Shown in pieces: positions 1 to 10,821 of a stretch of 64,000 nucleotides of DNA. The notes below the pieces were generated by a model. It did not search any database. It was not told where the DNA came from and saw only the letters and a list, made by a program, of their open reading frames with translations. The DNA is from Capronia americana (lineage: Eukaryota > Ascomycota > Eurotiomycetes > Chaetothyriales > Herpotrichiellaceae): the NCBI GenBank assembly GCA_016110215.1, contig JADWQD010000001.1, positions 558,001-622,000 on the forward strand. Direction: 5' to 3'. The position numbers and the translations under genes were made by a program. Within the stretch, counting starts at the first letter, position 1, and the number at the start of each line of letters is the position of its first letter.

Positions 1-3000
1 CCATCATACATTCCACCTAATACGGATGCACGATTGGTCGGTCTATGCACCGGTTTAATAGCCGCTACCGCGGTCGCTTCCTCAGATTCCCTTACAGCCC
101 TACTCCCTCTCGCAGTCGAATCGGTCCGCATTGCCTTCAGAGCGGGTGCACATGTGGGCAAAGTCGCGGAGCAGATTGAGACCGACTCCAAGTCCCAGTC
201 ATGGTCGACTATTGTTGCTGCAGACGAGAAGTCCGCACAGACCGCTCTCGACGCGTTTCATAAAGAGAAGGGCACGGCACCCACGAGCAAGCTGTGGATC
301 AGTGCGTCTTCAGCGACCTCAGTCACAATCTCCGGCCCTCCCGCAACGAAGAATGCTCTCTTCGAGCACTCGGAATTTTTCCGAACCCACAAAAACGCCT
401 CGGTCTCGATATACGCTCCTTATCACGCGTCACACCTACATTCCCAAGCCGATATCGACAAGATTCTTCGACCGCAGACTAAGGATATCTTCGGTAACGC
501 CGCTGTCAGATACCCTGTCTGCTCTAGCGTGACCGGGAAACCGATTTCGGCCAAAAATGGCTACGAGTTACTGCAAGAAGCACTCAAGGAGGTTGTAATC
601 GAGCCCCTGCGGTGGGACAAGGTCTTGAAATACTGTGCGTCTGGCAAGGCCGAACAAGCCAAGGTCTTCGCTGTTGGTCCGACCAATCTCGCCAGCAGTG
701 TCGTCTCTGCCCTCAAGGCCACTACGCCCAAAGTGACCCTGGAGGATCAGTCCCACTGGTCGACCGTCGCTCCAGCTGGTACGCAGCATTCGAAGAGAGA
801 GGCAGACATTGCCATCGTCGGCTTCTCTGGCCGCTTCCCAGATGCTGCCGACAATGAGCTCTTCTGGCAGTTGCTCGAGAAGGGTCTTGACGTCCACCGA
901 CCAGTCCCTCCCGACAGGTTCCCGGTCGACTCGCACACTGATCCCACTTCCAAGAAGAAGAACACCTCCCATACACCCTTTGGAAACTTCATTGAAAGAC
1001 CCGGTCTTTTCGACGCCCGATTCTTCAACATGTCGCCACGAGAGGCAGCACAGACCGATCCCATGCAGAGACTAGTATTGGCTACCAGCTACGAGGCCAT
1101 GGAAATGGCTGGTATGGTACCTGGCAGAACACCTTCCACAAAGCACGACAGAATTGGCACTTTCTACGGCCAGACATCCGACGACTGGCGTGAAGTCAAC
1201 GCCGCGCAGGACATCGACACGTACTTCATCTCTGGTGGTGTGCGTGCATTTGGCCCCGGTCGCATCAACTACTTTTTCAAGTTCTCTGGGCCAAGTTTCT
1301 CGGTTGATACCGCCTGCTCATCCAGCTTTGCTGCCATGAACGTCGCCATCACCTCTCTCCGAGCTAATGAATGTGACACTGCTTTCACCGGAGGTGCGAA
1401 CGTGCTTACCAACTCGGACATTTTCTCCGGCCTAAGCAGAGGTCACTTCTTGTCGAGGACTGGGTCTTGCAAGACCTGGGATAACGATGCGGATGGCTAC
1501 TGCAGAGGTGATGGTGTCTGCACTGTCATCCTGAAGCGGTTGGAAGACGCAGTCTCGGACCGTGATCCGATTTTGGGCGTCATTCGCGGCATCGGTACCA
1601 ACCATTCCGCAGAGGCCGTGTCAATCACCCATCCATGCGCGGAGAACCAGATCTTCTTGTTTGACAAGGTTCTCAAGGAGTGCAACGTTCCTTGCAACGA
1701 TGTCAACTACGTCGAAATGCACGGAACCGGCACCCAAGCTGGTGACGGTATTGAGATGGAGTCGGTATCTTCAGTGTTCGCACCCCGTCAAGGTCGCCGC
1801 CGTCCTGACCAGCCATTGTATGTTGGAGCTGTCAAATCCAACATTGGTCACGGTGAGGCAGTATCAGGTGTTTCAGCACTCATCAAGGTCTTGTTGATGC
1901 TACAAAAGAGCAAGATACCCCCTCACACTGGTATCAAGAAGCAGATGAACAAGAACTTCGCACCAGACTTGAAGGAACGCGGCGTCAACATCGCCTTCCA
2001 GACCACACCATTTCCCAGGCCAGCCGGCGGCAGGAGAACTGTGTTCATCAACAACTTTAGTGCAGCTGGTGGTAACACAGCAATGCTCTTGCAGGACGGT
2101 CCGGAGGTGCCCAAAGAGCCCACCGCGGATCCTCGGTCCACCCAGGTGGCAACGGTGTCGGCCAAGTCGTTGGCCGCTTTCAAGAAGACGCTGACTCGAT
2201 ATGAGGAATACCTCAACAAGAACCCGAATGTCGGTCTCGCTGACCTCGCCTATACTCTGACGGCTCGCCGAGCGCATTACAACTACCGTGCAGCCTTCCC
2301 TGTACAGTCCGTCGCGCAGCTGCAGGCGGCTTTGAAAGCCATCCAGGATCAGACACACAACCCCATTCCCCTCGCTTCTCCTCAGATTGCGATGGCGTTC
2401 ACGGGTCAAGGTTCCCAATACACTGGCATGGGTCAAAAGCTGTTCGAAACATCCCGGCAATTCCGTGGCGACATTGAAGAATTCAACGAGATTGCTCTTC
2501 GTCAGGGACTTCCTTCGATCATGCCTCTGATTGACGGTTCCACCGAGGTGCAGCACTTGCCTCCTACCGTTGTCCAGCTTGGTATGTGCTGCATCCAGAT
2601 GGCTTTGACTCGCCTTTGGGCCACTTGGGGTATCACTCCTAGCGTCGTCATCGGTCACTCTTTGGGCGAATACGCTGCTCTCCAAGCCGCGGGTGTGTTG
2701 TCCGTCGCAGACACTATCTACCTGGTCGGGAAGCGTGCGCAGCTCCTGGAACAGAAGTGTACTGCTGGCACTCACGCCATGCTGGCTGTTAGATCACCAG
2801 TTGCTGGTCTGCAGGATGTTGTTGCCAACAGCCAAGGCAAGATCGAGATTGCTTGTATCAACGGTGTCTCGGATACTGTCCTCTCTGGCACCATGGCTGA
2901 TATCGACACGGTCGCGCAGAAATTGGCTGATGCCGGTCAAAAGTGCACCAAACTCAAGTTGCCGTTCGCTTTCCACTCTTCTCAGGTTGATCCCATTCTT

Positions 3001-6000
3001 GCGGACTTCGAGAAGGTGGCGTCGTCCATCAAATACAACCCTCCAAGAGTCCCGGTCATCTCTCCGCTTCTCAGCGACATTGTCAGCGTTGGTGGTGTCT
3101 TCGATGCTTTCTATCTCAGCCGACACTGCCGCAAGACTGTTGACTTCGTTGGTGGTCTCTCTGCTGGCATGTCTACTGCTACCATCAGCGACAGCTCCCT
3201 CTGGCTCGAAGTGGGCGGCCATCCCCTTTGCGCCAGCATGATCAAATCATGTTTGTCTGCGCCGACTCTCCCCACCATGCGTCGTGATGAGGATCCATGG
3301 AAAATTATCTCGACTTCCATGGCTGGCCTCTATACTGCTGGTAAGACTCTGAATTGGGATGCCTTCCACAAGGAGAACGAGTCTCTTCGCGTCCTGAACG
3401 ACTTGCCCTTCTACGGCTACGACGAGAAGAATTACTGGCTTCAGTACACTGGCGACTGGCTGTTGTACAAGGGCGATTACCCCAAGGCCATCGCCCCTGC
3501 TGCTGCCGCAACTTCGGCGCCTGCTGGACCCGCAAAGGCCAGGAAGTATCTTTCGACAGCCGTCCAGGGAATCGTTTCGGAAGATGTCAAAGGCAATGTT
3601 GCCACCATTGTTGCCGAATCCGACTTTGCCCATCCCAAGTTGTTCCCCGTTGTTGCCGGGCACTTGGTCAATGGCAGTGGTCTCTGCCCATCAACCTTGT
3701 ATGCTGACATGGCGTACACCCTGTGCAACTATGGTGTGAATTTGATCAAGCCTGGTGAGAAAGTCGACATCAACATCGGTACCATGGACAACCCAGCTCC
3801 GCTCCTGCTCAAGAACATCAATCAGCCCGAGAGTCAAATTGTCCGCATGGCTATGAAGATCGACCTTGACGCTCGCAAGGCTGACTTCACCGTCACGACA
3901 AACAACGGCAAGAAGGACGTCGTCCATGCCAAGTGTATCCTTCGATTCGAAGATGCGGCGGCATGGAAGGAAGAATGGAACAAGATGTCCTATCTCGTCC
4001 AATCCAGAATCGACATGTTGAAGCACAAGATGGAGAATGGCGAAGCCGACAAGGTCAGCCGCTCCATGGCATACAAGCTGTTTGGTGCATTGGTCGACTA
4101 CTCCGACGTCTTCCAGGGTATGCAGAGTGTCATCTTCGACGGGCCAGAGTTCGAGGCTACCAGCAACATCAAGTTTCGTGCAGGTCCCAACGATGGTGAC
4201 TTCTACTTCAGCCCTTACCACATTGACAGCGCGTGCCACTTGTCGGGTTTCACTGTCAATGCGACCGTCAACCGCATGGAAGAGTGCTTCATCTCTCATG
4301 GATGGGGCAGTCTGCGGTTCCTTGCTCCTCTCGAGCACGACAAGGAGTACTTCGCCTACGTCAAGATGCAACCTGTTGGAGGCAGCAAGATGCGCGCTGG
4401 TGATGTCTACGTGTTCAACTCCCAAAAGGAGGTGGTGGGTGTGGCTGGTGCTGTTCGCTTCCAGTGCATTCCTCGCAAACTCATGGACGTCATGATGCCC
4501 AAGCCCAAGGCTGCTGCTGGTGCCAAAGCTGCTGCTTCTCCAGCTCCAGCACATGCCCCAGTCAAGGCAGCATCTCCCGTCCAAGCCGCTCCACAGATCG
4601 AACTTCCTGCGCCCAAGGTCAAGGCCAAGAAGCCAGTCAAGGCCACCAAGGTCAAGGCCCCGGCACCTCCCAAAGCTGCTCCTTCGTCTGGCAGCATTGC
4701 TGTCCGCGCCTTCGATATCATCGCCAAGGAGATCGACGTCGACCAGTCCGAGCTCAACGACGATATCCAATGGGCTGATATGGGTGTTGATAGCTTGATG
4801 TCTTTGACCATCTCTGGCAAATTCCGCGAGGATCTCGATCTGGAGGTGGAAAGCACACTCTTCACTGACTACTCCTCTGTTGGTGCGCTTCGCAAGCACC
4901 TCGGAGGCATGTCGGCTCCAGAGCCAGTCTCCGCAGGCGATGCGAGCTCCGTCGAGTCAACCGACTCAGGCTCCGAAAGTGACGACGACACCGTCGAGTC
5001 TGGCATTACCACACCCGACACTGAGGACTTCCCAGCCAAGACACACGGGAATGCCAAATCTGCGGCGGTTGAAGCCGTCGCCCAAGCACCTTCGGCTGCT
5101 GCGGGAGGTGACATGATTGAGACGATTCGCCAAGTCATTGCACAGGAGATGGAGATGGACCTTGCCGAAATCACGGAGACTACTGATCTCAGCAACCTCG
5201 GCATGGATTCTCTCATGGCCCTCACCGTCCTCGGCAAGCTTCGTGAAGACCATGAGATCGACTTGGACCCAACGATCCTGGCCGACAATCCATCGCTTGG
5301 TCACCTTCGAAAAGCTCTTGGCTTGGATAAGCCGAAAGCTGCACCTCCCACGGCTCAGAAGCATGAAGTCGTCACCAATGTCGTTGTAGCTCCCGCTGCC
5401 CCTCCCGTCGAGGTTGTCGTCCAAATGCCCCCTGCCACATCTGTCCTGCTCCAGGGAAACCCCAAGACGGCGACCAAGAACCTCTTCTTGTTCCCTGATG
5501 GTTCAGGGTCTGCTACCTCTTACGTCTCCATCCCTGCGATCGACAGCAAGAACTTGGCAGTCTACGGCCTCAACTGCCCTTTCATGAAGGATCCCACCAG
5601 TTACACTTGCGGCATTGAAGGTGTCTCCAAGCTGTATCTTGAGGAAGTCATGCGCCGACAACCAATGGGGCCTTACATCCTTGGCGGTTGGTCCGCTGGT
5701 GGTGTCGTTGCCTACGAAGTCACCCGACAGCTCGCAGACCTGCAGAAGCAACACCCCGACAGGAACTACGCCGTGGAGAAATTGATCCTCATCGACTCAC
5801 CGTGCCCGATTAGACTCGAGCCCCTCCCTGCTCGTCTGCACCACTTCTTTGACGAGATAGGTTTGTTGGGCACCGGTACCGGCAAGACTCCCAACTGGCT
5901 GTTGCCTCACTTCGAGTACAGCATCAAGGCGTTGACTGCGTACCGCCCCGAGCTGAAGACCACCCATGACTTCAAGGCTCCTCCAACTCTGCTCATCTGG

Positions 6001-6291
6001 GCGACTGAAGGTGTCTGTGGTAAGCCTGGCGACCCAAGACCTCCGCCACAGGCAGATGACCCCAAGAGCATGAAGTGGCTCTTGGAGAACCGAAATGATT
6101 TTGGTCCCAACGGATGGGACAAGCTCTTGGGCGCTGAGGTTTGCAAGATGGTTACAGTGGTCGGAAACCACTTCACCATGATGAAGCCTCCAGTGGTACG
6201 TGTCTCTACGCTTGTTGATGTTGATTGTATGCTAACCCACTCACAGGCCAAGGGCGTTGGCTCCTTCATCCGTGAAGCTCTTTTGTCTTAG
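1..6291 (+). CDS. Non-reducing polyketide synthase (SAT-KS-AT-PT-ACP-ACP-TE), 5' end outside window
   Basis: Iterative type I PKS that builds an aromatic polyketide from malonyl-CoA. Reading from the first base, the frame is open, and GLCTG at codons 14-18 is the SAT active-site motif (Cys16); about 100 N-terminal residues are therefore missing. Next come KS (DTACSSS, Cys439), malonyl-AT (GHSLGE, Ser887), product template with His1221 and Asp1409, two acyl carrier domains (GVDSL Ser1598, GMDSL Ser1737) joined by an acidic serine-rich linker, and a thioesterase/Claisen cyclase (GWSAGG Ser1898, GNHF His2057). A final intron at 6196-6246 (GTACGT..CACAG, 51 nt) is a multiple of three, so an unspliced reading stays open. 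Two ACPs plus a cyclase-type TE are known from naphthopyrone (wA/Alb1) and DHN-melanin PKS1 enzymes. A pigment or melanin product is the best guess, not proven. Confidence 0.95.
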   Translation, partial: PSYIPPNTDARLVGLCTGLIAATAVASSDSLTALLPLAVESVRIAFRAGAHVGKVAEQIETDSKSQSWSTIVAADEKSAQTALDAFHKEKGTAPTSKLWISASSATSVTISGPPATKNALFEHSEFFRTHKNASVSIYAPYHASHLHSQADIDKILRPQTKDIFGNAAVRYPVCSSVTGKPISAKNGYELLQEALKEVVIEPLRWDKVLKYCASGKAEQAKVFAVGPTNLASSVVSALKATTPKVTLEDQSHWSTVAPAGTQHSKREADIAIVGFSGRFPDAADNELFWQLLEKGLDVHRPVPPDRFPVDSHTDPTSKKKNTSHTPFGNFIERPGLFDARFFNMSPREAAQTDPMQRLVLATSYEAMEMAGMVPGRTPSTKHDRIGTFYGQTSDDWREVNAAQDIDTYFISGGVRAFGPGRINYFFKFSGPSFSVDTACSSSFAAMNVAITSLRANECDTAFTGGANVLTNSDIFSGLSRGHFLSRTGSCKTWDNDADGYCRGDGVCTVILKRLEDAVSDRDPILGVIRGIGTNHSAEAVSITHPCAENQIFLFDKVLKECNVPCNDVNYVEMHGTGTQAGDGIEMESVSSVFAPRQGRRRPDQPLYVGAVKSNIGHGEAVSGVSALIKVLLMLQKSKIPPHTGIKKQMNKNFAPDLKERGVNIAFQTTPFPRPAGGRRTVFINNFSAAGGNTAMLLQDGPEVPKEPTADPRSTQVATVSAKSLAAFKKTLTRYEEYLNKNPNVGLADLAYTLTARRAHYNYRAAFPVQSVAQLQAALKAIQDQTHNPIPLASPQIAMAFTGQGSQYTGMGQKLFETSRQFRGDIEEFNEIALRQGLPSIMPLIDGSTEVQHLPPTVVQLGMCCIQMALTRLWATWGITPSVVIGHSLGEYAALQAAGVLSVADTIYLVGKRAQLLEQKCTAGTHAMLAVRSPVAGLQDVVANSQGKIEIACINGVSDTVLSGTMADIDTVAQKLADAGQKCTKLKLPFAFHSSQVDPILADFEKVASSIKYNPPRVPVISPLLSDIVSVGGVFDAFYLSRHCRKTVDFVGGLSAGMSTATISDSSLWLEVGGHPLCASMIKSCLSAPTLPTMRRDEDPWKIISTSMAGLYTAGKTLNWDAFHKENESLRVLNDLPFYGYDEKNYWLQYTGDWLLYKGDYPKAIAPAAAATSAPAGPAKARKYLSTAVQGIVSEDVKGNVATIVAESDFAHPKLFPVVAGHLVNGSGLCPSTLYADMAYTLCNYGVNLIKPGEKVDINIGTMDNPAPLLLKNINQPESQIVRMAMKIDLDARKADFTVTTNNGKKDVVHAKCILRFEDAAAWKEEWNKMSYLVQSRIDMLKHKMENGEADKVSRSMAYKLFGALVDYSDVFQGMQSVIFDGPEFEATSNIKFRAGPNDGDFYFSPYHIDSACHLSGFTVNATVNRMEECFISHGWGSLRFLAPLEHDKEYFAYVKMQPVGGSKMRAGDVYVFNSQKEVVGVAGAVRFQCIPRKLMDVMMPKPKAAAGAKAAASPAPAHAPVKAASPVQAAPQIELPAPKVKAKKPVKATKVKAPAPPKAAPSSGSIAVRAFDIIAKEIDVDQSELNDDIQWADMGVDSLMSLTISGKFREDLDLEVESTLFTDYSSVGALRKHLGGMSAPEPVSAGDASSVESTDSGSESDDDTVESGITTPDTEDFPAKTHGNAKSAAVEAVAQAPSAAAGGDMIETIRQVIAQEMEMDLAEITETTDLSNLGMDSLMALTVLGKLREDHEIDLDPTILADNPSLGHLRKALGLDKPKAAPPTAQKHEVVTNVVVAPAAPPVEVVVQMPPATSVLLQGNPKTATKNLFLFPDGSGSATSYVSIPAIDSKNLAVYGLNCPFMKDPTSYTCGIEGVSKLYLEEVMRRQPMGPYILGGWSAGGVVAYEVTRQLADLQKQHPDRNYAVEKLILIDSPCPIRLEPLPARLHHFFDEIGLLGTGTGKTPNWLLPHFEYSIKALTAYRPELKTTHDFKAPPTLLIWATEGVCGKPGDPRPPPQADDPKSMKWLLENRNDFGPNGWDKLLGAEVCKMVTVVGNHFTMMKPPVVRVSTLVDVDCMLTHSQAKGVGSFIREALLS

Positions 6292-7126
6292 GAAGACATC
6301 AGATGTGTCCACTGTGGACTTCGACGACATGACCAAATATTTTCGCAAAGCAGCTTGTCACGCCACCAAAAGATACCTGATAGAGATGGGGACTGGGACA
6401 TTGTTGAACGTTGATAGACATGGCTTTACTTCGCGCGCGGGCTTGTTACCTTTGTGCAACTACGTACATACTGGGATGGTCTTTGAGTACGGCATTGGGC
6501 CTTGCTGGGCATTTTCATGAGTGTCGGGGATTGCTTCGTTGTTTCTTGCTTGTGGGGACTGCACTTCTTCAAGCGGTGCGGTTGGACATCATGGGGCGTT
6601 CATGTGGAATATGGGAATGGGGAAGAGCAAGGAATGAATCGTGTGCTTCCAAGGGCTGTTATTATTGTTTGCTAGCTCTAGTCTCTCATGGGCTATTCTC
6701 AACCCATTCAAATGTCATTCATAGTTTATTCTCAACCAAACCGGCTCGCGATGAATGGGGTTGCTCGTCTCTAATTGCCCGGTCACAATACGAGTGCACA
6801 GAATGTTATGTACGGCCTGGAGGTCCTCGTCGGCTGCATCATCGAATCCTGACAGCTGCGTCATGACTCGTGACACGAAGATGAGTACTGGGTAGGCAGC
6901 CAGCTAGTAATACTAGACACGGTATTTGATCCAGAGTACTACAGTACTGCCGCATCTGCGATTGCGATCGGATCAGGCTGTGCCGATTTCAAGGCATGTT
7001 CCGCACGTACGAGCACCAGTACTACTGTATGTATGTATGTCGCTCGTATGTAGCTCATACTCGCATCTCTCAGGTTGGGAGGCCTGCGGGCGCCGTGTGG
7101 AGATGGGATGGGGCAGAACAGGAACT

Positions 7127-7156
7127 GTACTCGGTACTCGGTACTCGATACTCGAA
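7127..7156. repeat. Short tandem TACTCG-type repeat
   Basis: Three to four near-identical copies of a GGTACTC / GATACTC unit in tandem. The reverse complement contains CGAGTAC, a word scattered through the surrounding spacer. Confidence 0.7.
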
Positions 7157-7174
7157 GCAAAAATAGCAACCACG

Positions 7175-7185
7175 CCCCCCCCCCC
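7175..7185. repeat. Poly-C run (11 nt)
   Basis: Eleven consecutive cytosines within a C-rich stretch. Length is prone to sequencing or slippage error. Confidence 0.85.
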
Positions 7186-7620
7186 ACCACCGACAAGGGC
7201 GTTATGTTTCATCCCAGACTCTGAGCCTGTGTGAAAGACGTGCATGATGCATGATGAGTGAGTGCATCGGACGATCACCTAGACCAGCGACTCGTACGTA
7301 ACTACTACGATACTACGTGGCCAACTTAATTTAACTTACGAGTGCCTGCCTTGTACGAGTACTGGCGGACGAGACGCGGGTGGGCTGGACTGGTGCATCT
7401 GGCGCGTCGAAGGCAATGTAACTCGTCGACGCAAAACGATGACGCTTCCCGGACGGGACGGGAAACGAACTGAGACATGCATGCATGAAATGCATCATGT
7501 ATGTACCTCGCACTCCGTAAGTGTATCCCTTCCTTGTTCTGTACGAGTAGTAGTAAATATCAATAGTAGTATTTCAATTTCATTCTGTGCCCCGTGCATG
7601 CCTGCATGCCCCCTCGGTGG

Positions 7621-7642
7621 CCCCTCCCCTCCCCTCCCCCCT
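7621..7642. repeat. CCCCT tandem repeat, possible G-quadruplex on the minus strand
   Basis: Four runs of four or more C separated by single T. The complementary strand carries four G-runs with one-base loops, the pattern expected of a stable G-quadruplex. Formation is inference. Confidence 0.6.
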
Positions 7643-7730
7643 TGGATTGACGCAATCGCAATCACTCGCAATATTTGAACATGTCTGACACGAGACACGA
7701 TCGTGGAAATAACACGAGGGGTACAAGTTG

Positions 7731-7760
7731 TGTCCTGTCCTGTCCTGTCCTGTCCTGTCC
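7731..7760. repeat. TGTCC pentanucleotide microsatellite (6 copies)
   Basis: Six perfect head-to-tail copies of TGTCC. No gene overlaps it. Confidence 0.9.
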
Positions 7761-9102
7761 CGTTTTTGAATCGATCAACCAAGCAAGCAATCAAGTACGA
7801 GTAGTGCTCACGGTGCTGTACTTGTATCCTAAGCAAAGTCGCTTCCCCGGCATGTTGGCTCACTGGCCAGGTATGAGTATGTAGTACTGTAATTACATCT
7901 AGATCGGGATATTGTACATACGTGTACATACGCAGTACCCGAGACATCGTAAACGGCACACGAGTTAGAACAAGGCGTGAGGATCGCTATGGGTTTGGCT
8001 TTGGGTTTGGCCTTTTGCATTCCGCGTCCGCAACAACGTGCGTGGAAGGTGTGAGATAAGGTATGTATGACGTATCAGTGATATGTAGAGTAGACTACTG
8101 CCTCTCTTCATCTACGAGTACACGTAGTGTGGAGGGGACTCGGATCTGGAAACTGCGGCTAGCTGGTATGTATGTAGGCGTAGACTGGATTTCCACCACA
8201 GTTTGCGCACCGGAGAGAAAGGAGAAGAGAGAAAAGGCATATGCACGGCACGGTCTTCTACAAACCTTTCCCTTGCGCGTGGGATTAGGTCGCGCAGAAC
8301 ATCTAGAACTGTACCACTGTACCACTGTACGTGTACATGGCGTGCTCGTACGTAGGTAGGCAGGTACATACACTAAGAAGGAAGGAGGGAGAGATTTGGC
8401 TTCAACCATCAACGGGGCGCTAGCTTTAGTGCAGGCGAACCTGGCTACGTTGTGTACTAATGTACGCATGTAAGACCCTCAAACCAGGAGTTTCCCAAAA
8501 CCCAAAAAAAGAGCGTCCGAAGGACATGATAGAAAGGTAGAGTCGCTATAATGGCTAGGGTCGCTACAGTCGCTATAGTCACTCCTTTGGCTCGATGTCA
8601 AAGGATCCTCGCTCCTGTGCACGAACTTTCCTGTTTCCTCTCTGCTTTTCGGGTTCGTGGAGCGAGCGACTGACTGCATGCACGCGTTCTCGGTTCCTTC
8701 ACATCCATGGTGGTGTCTCCAGGGTCCACAAACCTCTGCACTATGACGGCGGTGATTGCCAGATTCGTGCTGGTATCGAGGGCACAGTTGTCTTCATGTT
8801 TGCCGAGGCCTGGTGGTGGGTTTGAGCAAATTCTCTCAGGTGATAGCAGAGTCGTGGTAATTGCGGAAATTGGTCACCCGAACCTCTTGATGTTCATGAC
8901 AGCAGAAGATTGTAATGGCGCGTATGGAGCCGATACCTGCGCCGATTTCCTGGCGGCTCGACGACTGCGGTCGGATAAACGGGGAGGATTGTAACGTCGG
9001 GCCCGACGCCTTCGCCTCTGACGAGCACTGCCTCTGCTGACATGGTTTCTCCCACTGGTGAGAGTTAGGGGTTAGATCGAACCCGACCTCTGCTTCTCAT
9101 CT

Positions 9103-10821
9103 TCATCCGAAAAGAAATCCGTGGCCCGCGCTCGGTAAGAACACCTCTGTCCAGGGTACATGTACGCCCTGACATTCATCCTCGGTCTTGCCGGCAAACT
9201 CGACATCGTTCCTCGCCCAGACAGTCCGCATGAATTCCAGGCCGGAGTCAAATATCCAGATCCCAGTCTTCTGCTTCCAGCGCTCTGAGTACTCGACAGC
9301 AATCTTGCGATATGCCAAATCTGTTGCTAACATTTCACAGCCGGCAAGGATGGTGGGCATGAGACACTGCTTTTGGAAATTGCTGTGCGAAGGAATTGCC
9401 GACACCAGCTCGAGAATCTGGACTGCGAGCGCATGGGGTTCCGGCTGGGGATCGGCAAGGTCATCGACGGTCAAGCCTGCATCTATGCCTTCTTCATCTT
9501 TGATCACCTGAAGCGCTACAGACGAAGGCGTTGATGGCGGTGAGAAAACTCGAGAGCAGTACAAGACAAGGGCCAGTCTCCAAACCTGTGACATCAAGAC
9601 TTGGCTTTTTCCGGCACCTGGGTTGATTTGGGCGTCTAAAAACTTTGCCCGAAGGGACTCCACGGTGGTGGAATCAAGGGTTTCGAGCTGTGACGCCGCA
9701 ACCGCGACATCGTACATGTCGAGGAACATGCCGTCTGGGAGGCCGTTAAGAGCAAGGATACTCCATTCGTCGTCCTCTTGCCATGCCATGAGTGCATCGA
9801 GGTAGGTCCTGGGGAAAACGGGTCCGCAGCGTGAGATGAGCGCAGCGTTAACGTCATACCAGATGAGCATGGCGATCTGGACCCTGAGATTGGGTCGGGA
9901 TTCCGCCAAGCGAATGCCGCCGTGGCTTTCAAGGATGCGGCACGCGCCTCGAAGATGGACGGTCCAGTTCGACACACCGGTTTCGGCGTAGTCGAGGGCG
10001 ATCAGGAGTAGAGCGGTGCTCAGGCCGCACTCAAACGAGAGATGGTTCAGGTTCGATGCAAAGAGCGACAAGGCTTTTGCTTTCAACTTCAAGATCGAGA
10101 CTCCCTCGGGCTTGCCGCTGAAATGTGCTTGCTGGCGCTGAGAAAGCGCGACCGCGGCGTATCGAACACAGGGCAAGTCCTCGTGAATCGAAGGCAGACA
10201 GGCTCGCCACGGGTTGACATTGACATCAAAGGTAAGCGTGGTATATGCGAAGCAGGAGTGGAAAAATGCCAGCGCATATCCGACGTCACCCGGCTGCTGG
10301 CCAATTGGAGGGTAGAGGACAGGCTCGAGCTTCTGACTGCCGATACTGAATCGAGGTGTGCCTGGGGTTGATACCGACCAATTCGAGCACGGCGAGACGG
10401 GCGAGACGGAAGCGTCGCCATGCGCAGACTCGGTGACCAGAATCTCCAGGGGGCTGGGAGCTGAGAAGGTCGATTGACTGGACTTCGAATTTGTCCTTGA
10501 TCTCCTCCTCGGTCGCTTCTGTGACTCATTCGGATCGACGAAGGTGAAAGTGGCAGGCATGGGAAGCGGAACAGTCCCAACCACCCCAGATTCTGTGCTC
10601 TCGGGATATGACTTGGATCTCTTTTTGCTGATGCGCAGGGCACCTCTCTCCCAATTGAGTTCCTGCACATAGCCCTTGCATACCGCCCCTTCCGCCAGAC
10701 AGGGACTGCATCGTGGCCGTCGGCGATCACAGTACCTGTTGTGGGAGGCGCACGTGTGGCAGTCGCTCTTTGCCCATCCCAGCGAGTTCGTCCTTCTCCC
10801 GGTCAGTTGGCTTACACGCAT
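9103..10821 (-). CDS. Zn2Cys6 transcription factor with fungal-specific regulatory domain
   Basis: Predicted nuclear DNA-binding regulator of 572 residues in one exon. The zinc cluster is complete: Cys21, 24, 31, 38, 41 and 48 (C-x2-C-x6-C-x6-C-x2-C-x6-C), preceded by the WAKSDCHTC context common in fungal regulators. A basic, Ser/Pro-rich linker follows (about residues 55-150), then a helical region from about residue 190 to the end resembling the fungal-specific transcription factor 2 (ACR-2-like) domain. It lies tail to tail with the PKS across 2.8 kb and upstream of the AtuA-like gene on the same strand, so either could be a target. It lacks the C2H2 fingers of the melanin regulator Cmr1, so a role as the melanin switch is not supported. 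Confidence 0.9.
   Translation of the reverse strand: MRVSQLTGRRTNSLGWAKSDCHTCASHNRYCDRRRPRCSPCLAEGAVCKGYVQELNWERGALRISKKRSKSYPESTESGVVGTVPLPMPATFTFVDPNESQKRPRRRSRTNSKSSQSTFSAPSPLEILVTESAHGDASVSPVSPCSNWSVSTPGTPRFSIGSQKLEPVLYPPIGQQPGDVGYALAFFHSCFAYTTLTFDVNVNPWRACLPSIHEDLPCVRYAAVALSQRQQAHFSGKPEGVSILKLKAKALSLFASNLNHLSFECGLSTALLLIALDYAETGVSNWTVHLRGACRILESHGGIRLAESRPNLRVQIAMLIWYDVNAALISRCGPVFPRTYLDALMAWQEDDEWSILALNGLPDGMFLDMYDVAVAASQLETLDSTTVESLRAKFLDAQINPGAGKSQVLMSQVWRLALVLYCSRVFSPPSTPSSVALQVIKDEEGIDAGLTVDDLADPQPEPHALAVQILELVSAIPSHSNFQKQCLMPTILAGCEMLATDLAYRKIAVEYSERWKQKTGIWIFDSGLEFMRTVWARNDVEFAGKTEDECQGVHVPWTEVFLPSAGHGFLFG

Larger units (their letters stand above)
6292..9102. other. Gene-free convergent spacer rich in short repeats
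   Basis: Lies between the 3' ends of the PKS and the downstream regulator. No open frame here has a recognisable domain. It holds many simple repeats: CCCCT and TGTCC arrays, a C11 run, ATGT/TACT-like words, and roughly 30 GTAC tetranucleotides between about 6.9 and 8.5 kb by eye. Both flanking genes end here, so it should hold two terminators and no obvious promoter. Confidence 0.7.

Noticed and set aside
1900..2775. 291-codon minus-strand open frame
   Set aside because: Antisense shadow of the PKS KS-AT region.
3691..4899. 402-codon minus-strand open frame
   Set aside because: Antisense to the PT/ACP part of the PKS; its composition mirrors the codon bias of the real gene and no domain is visible.
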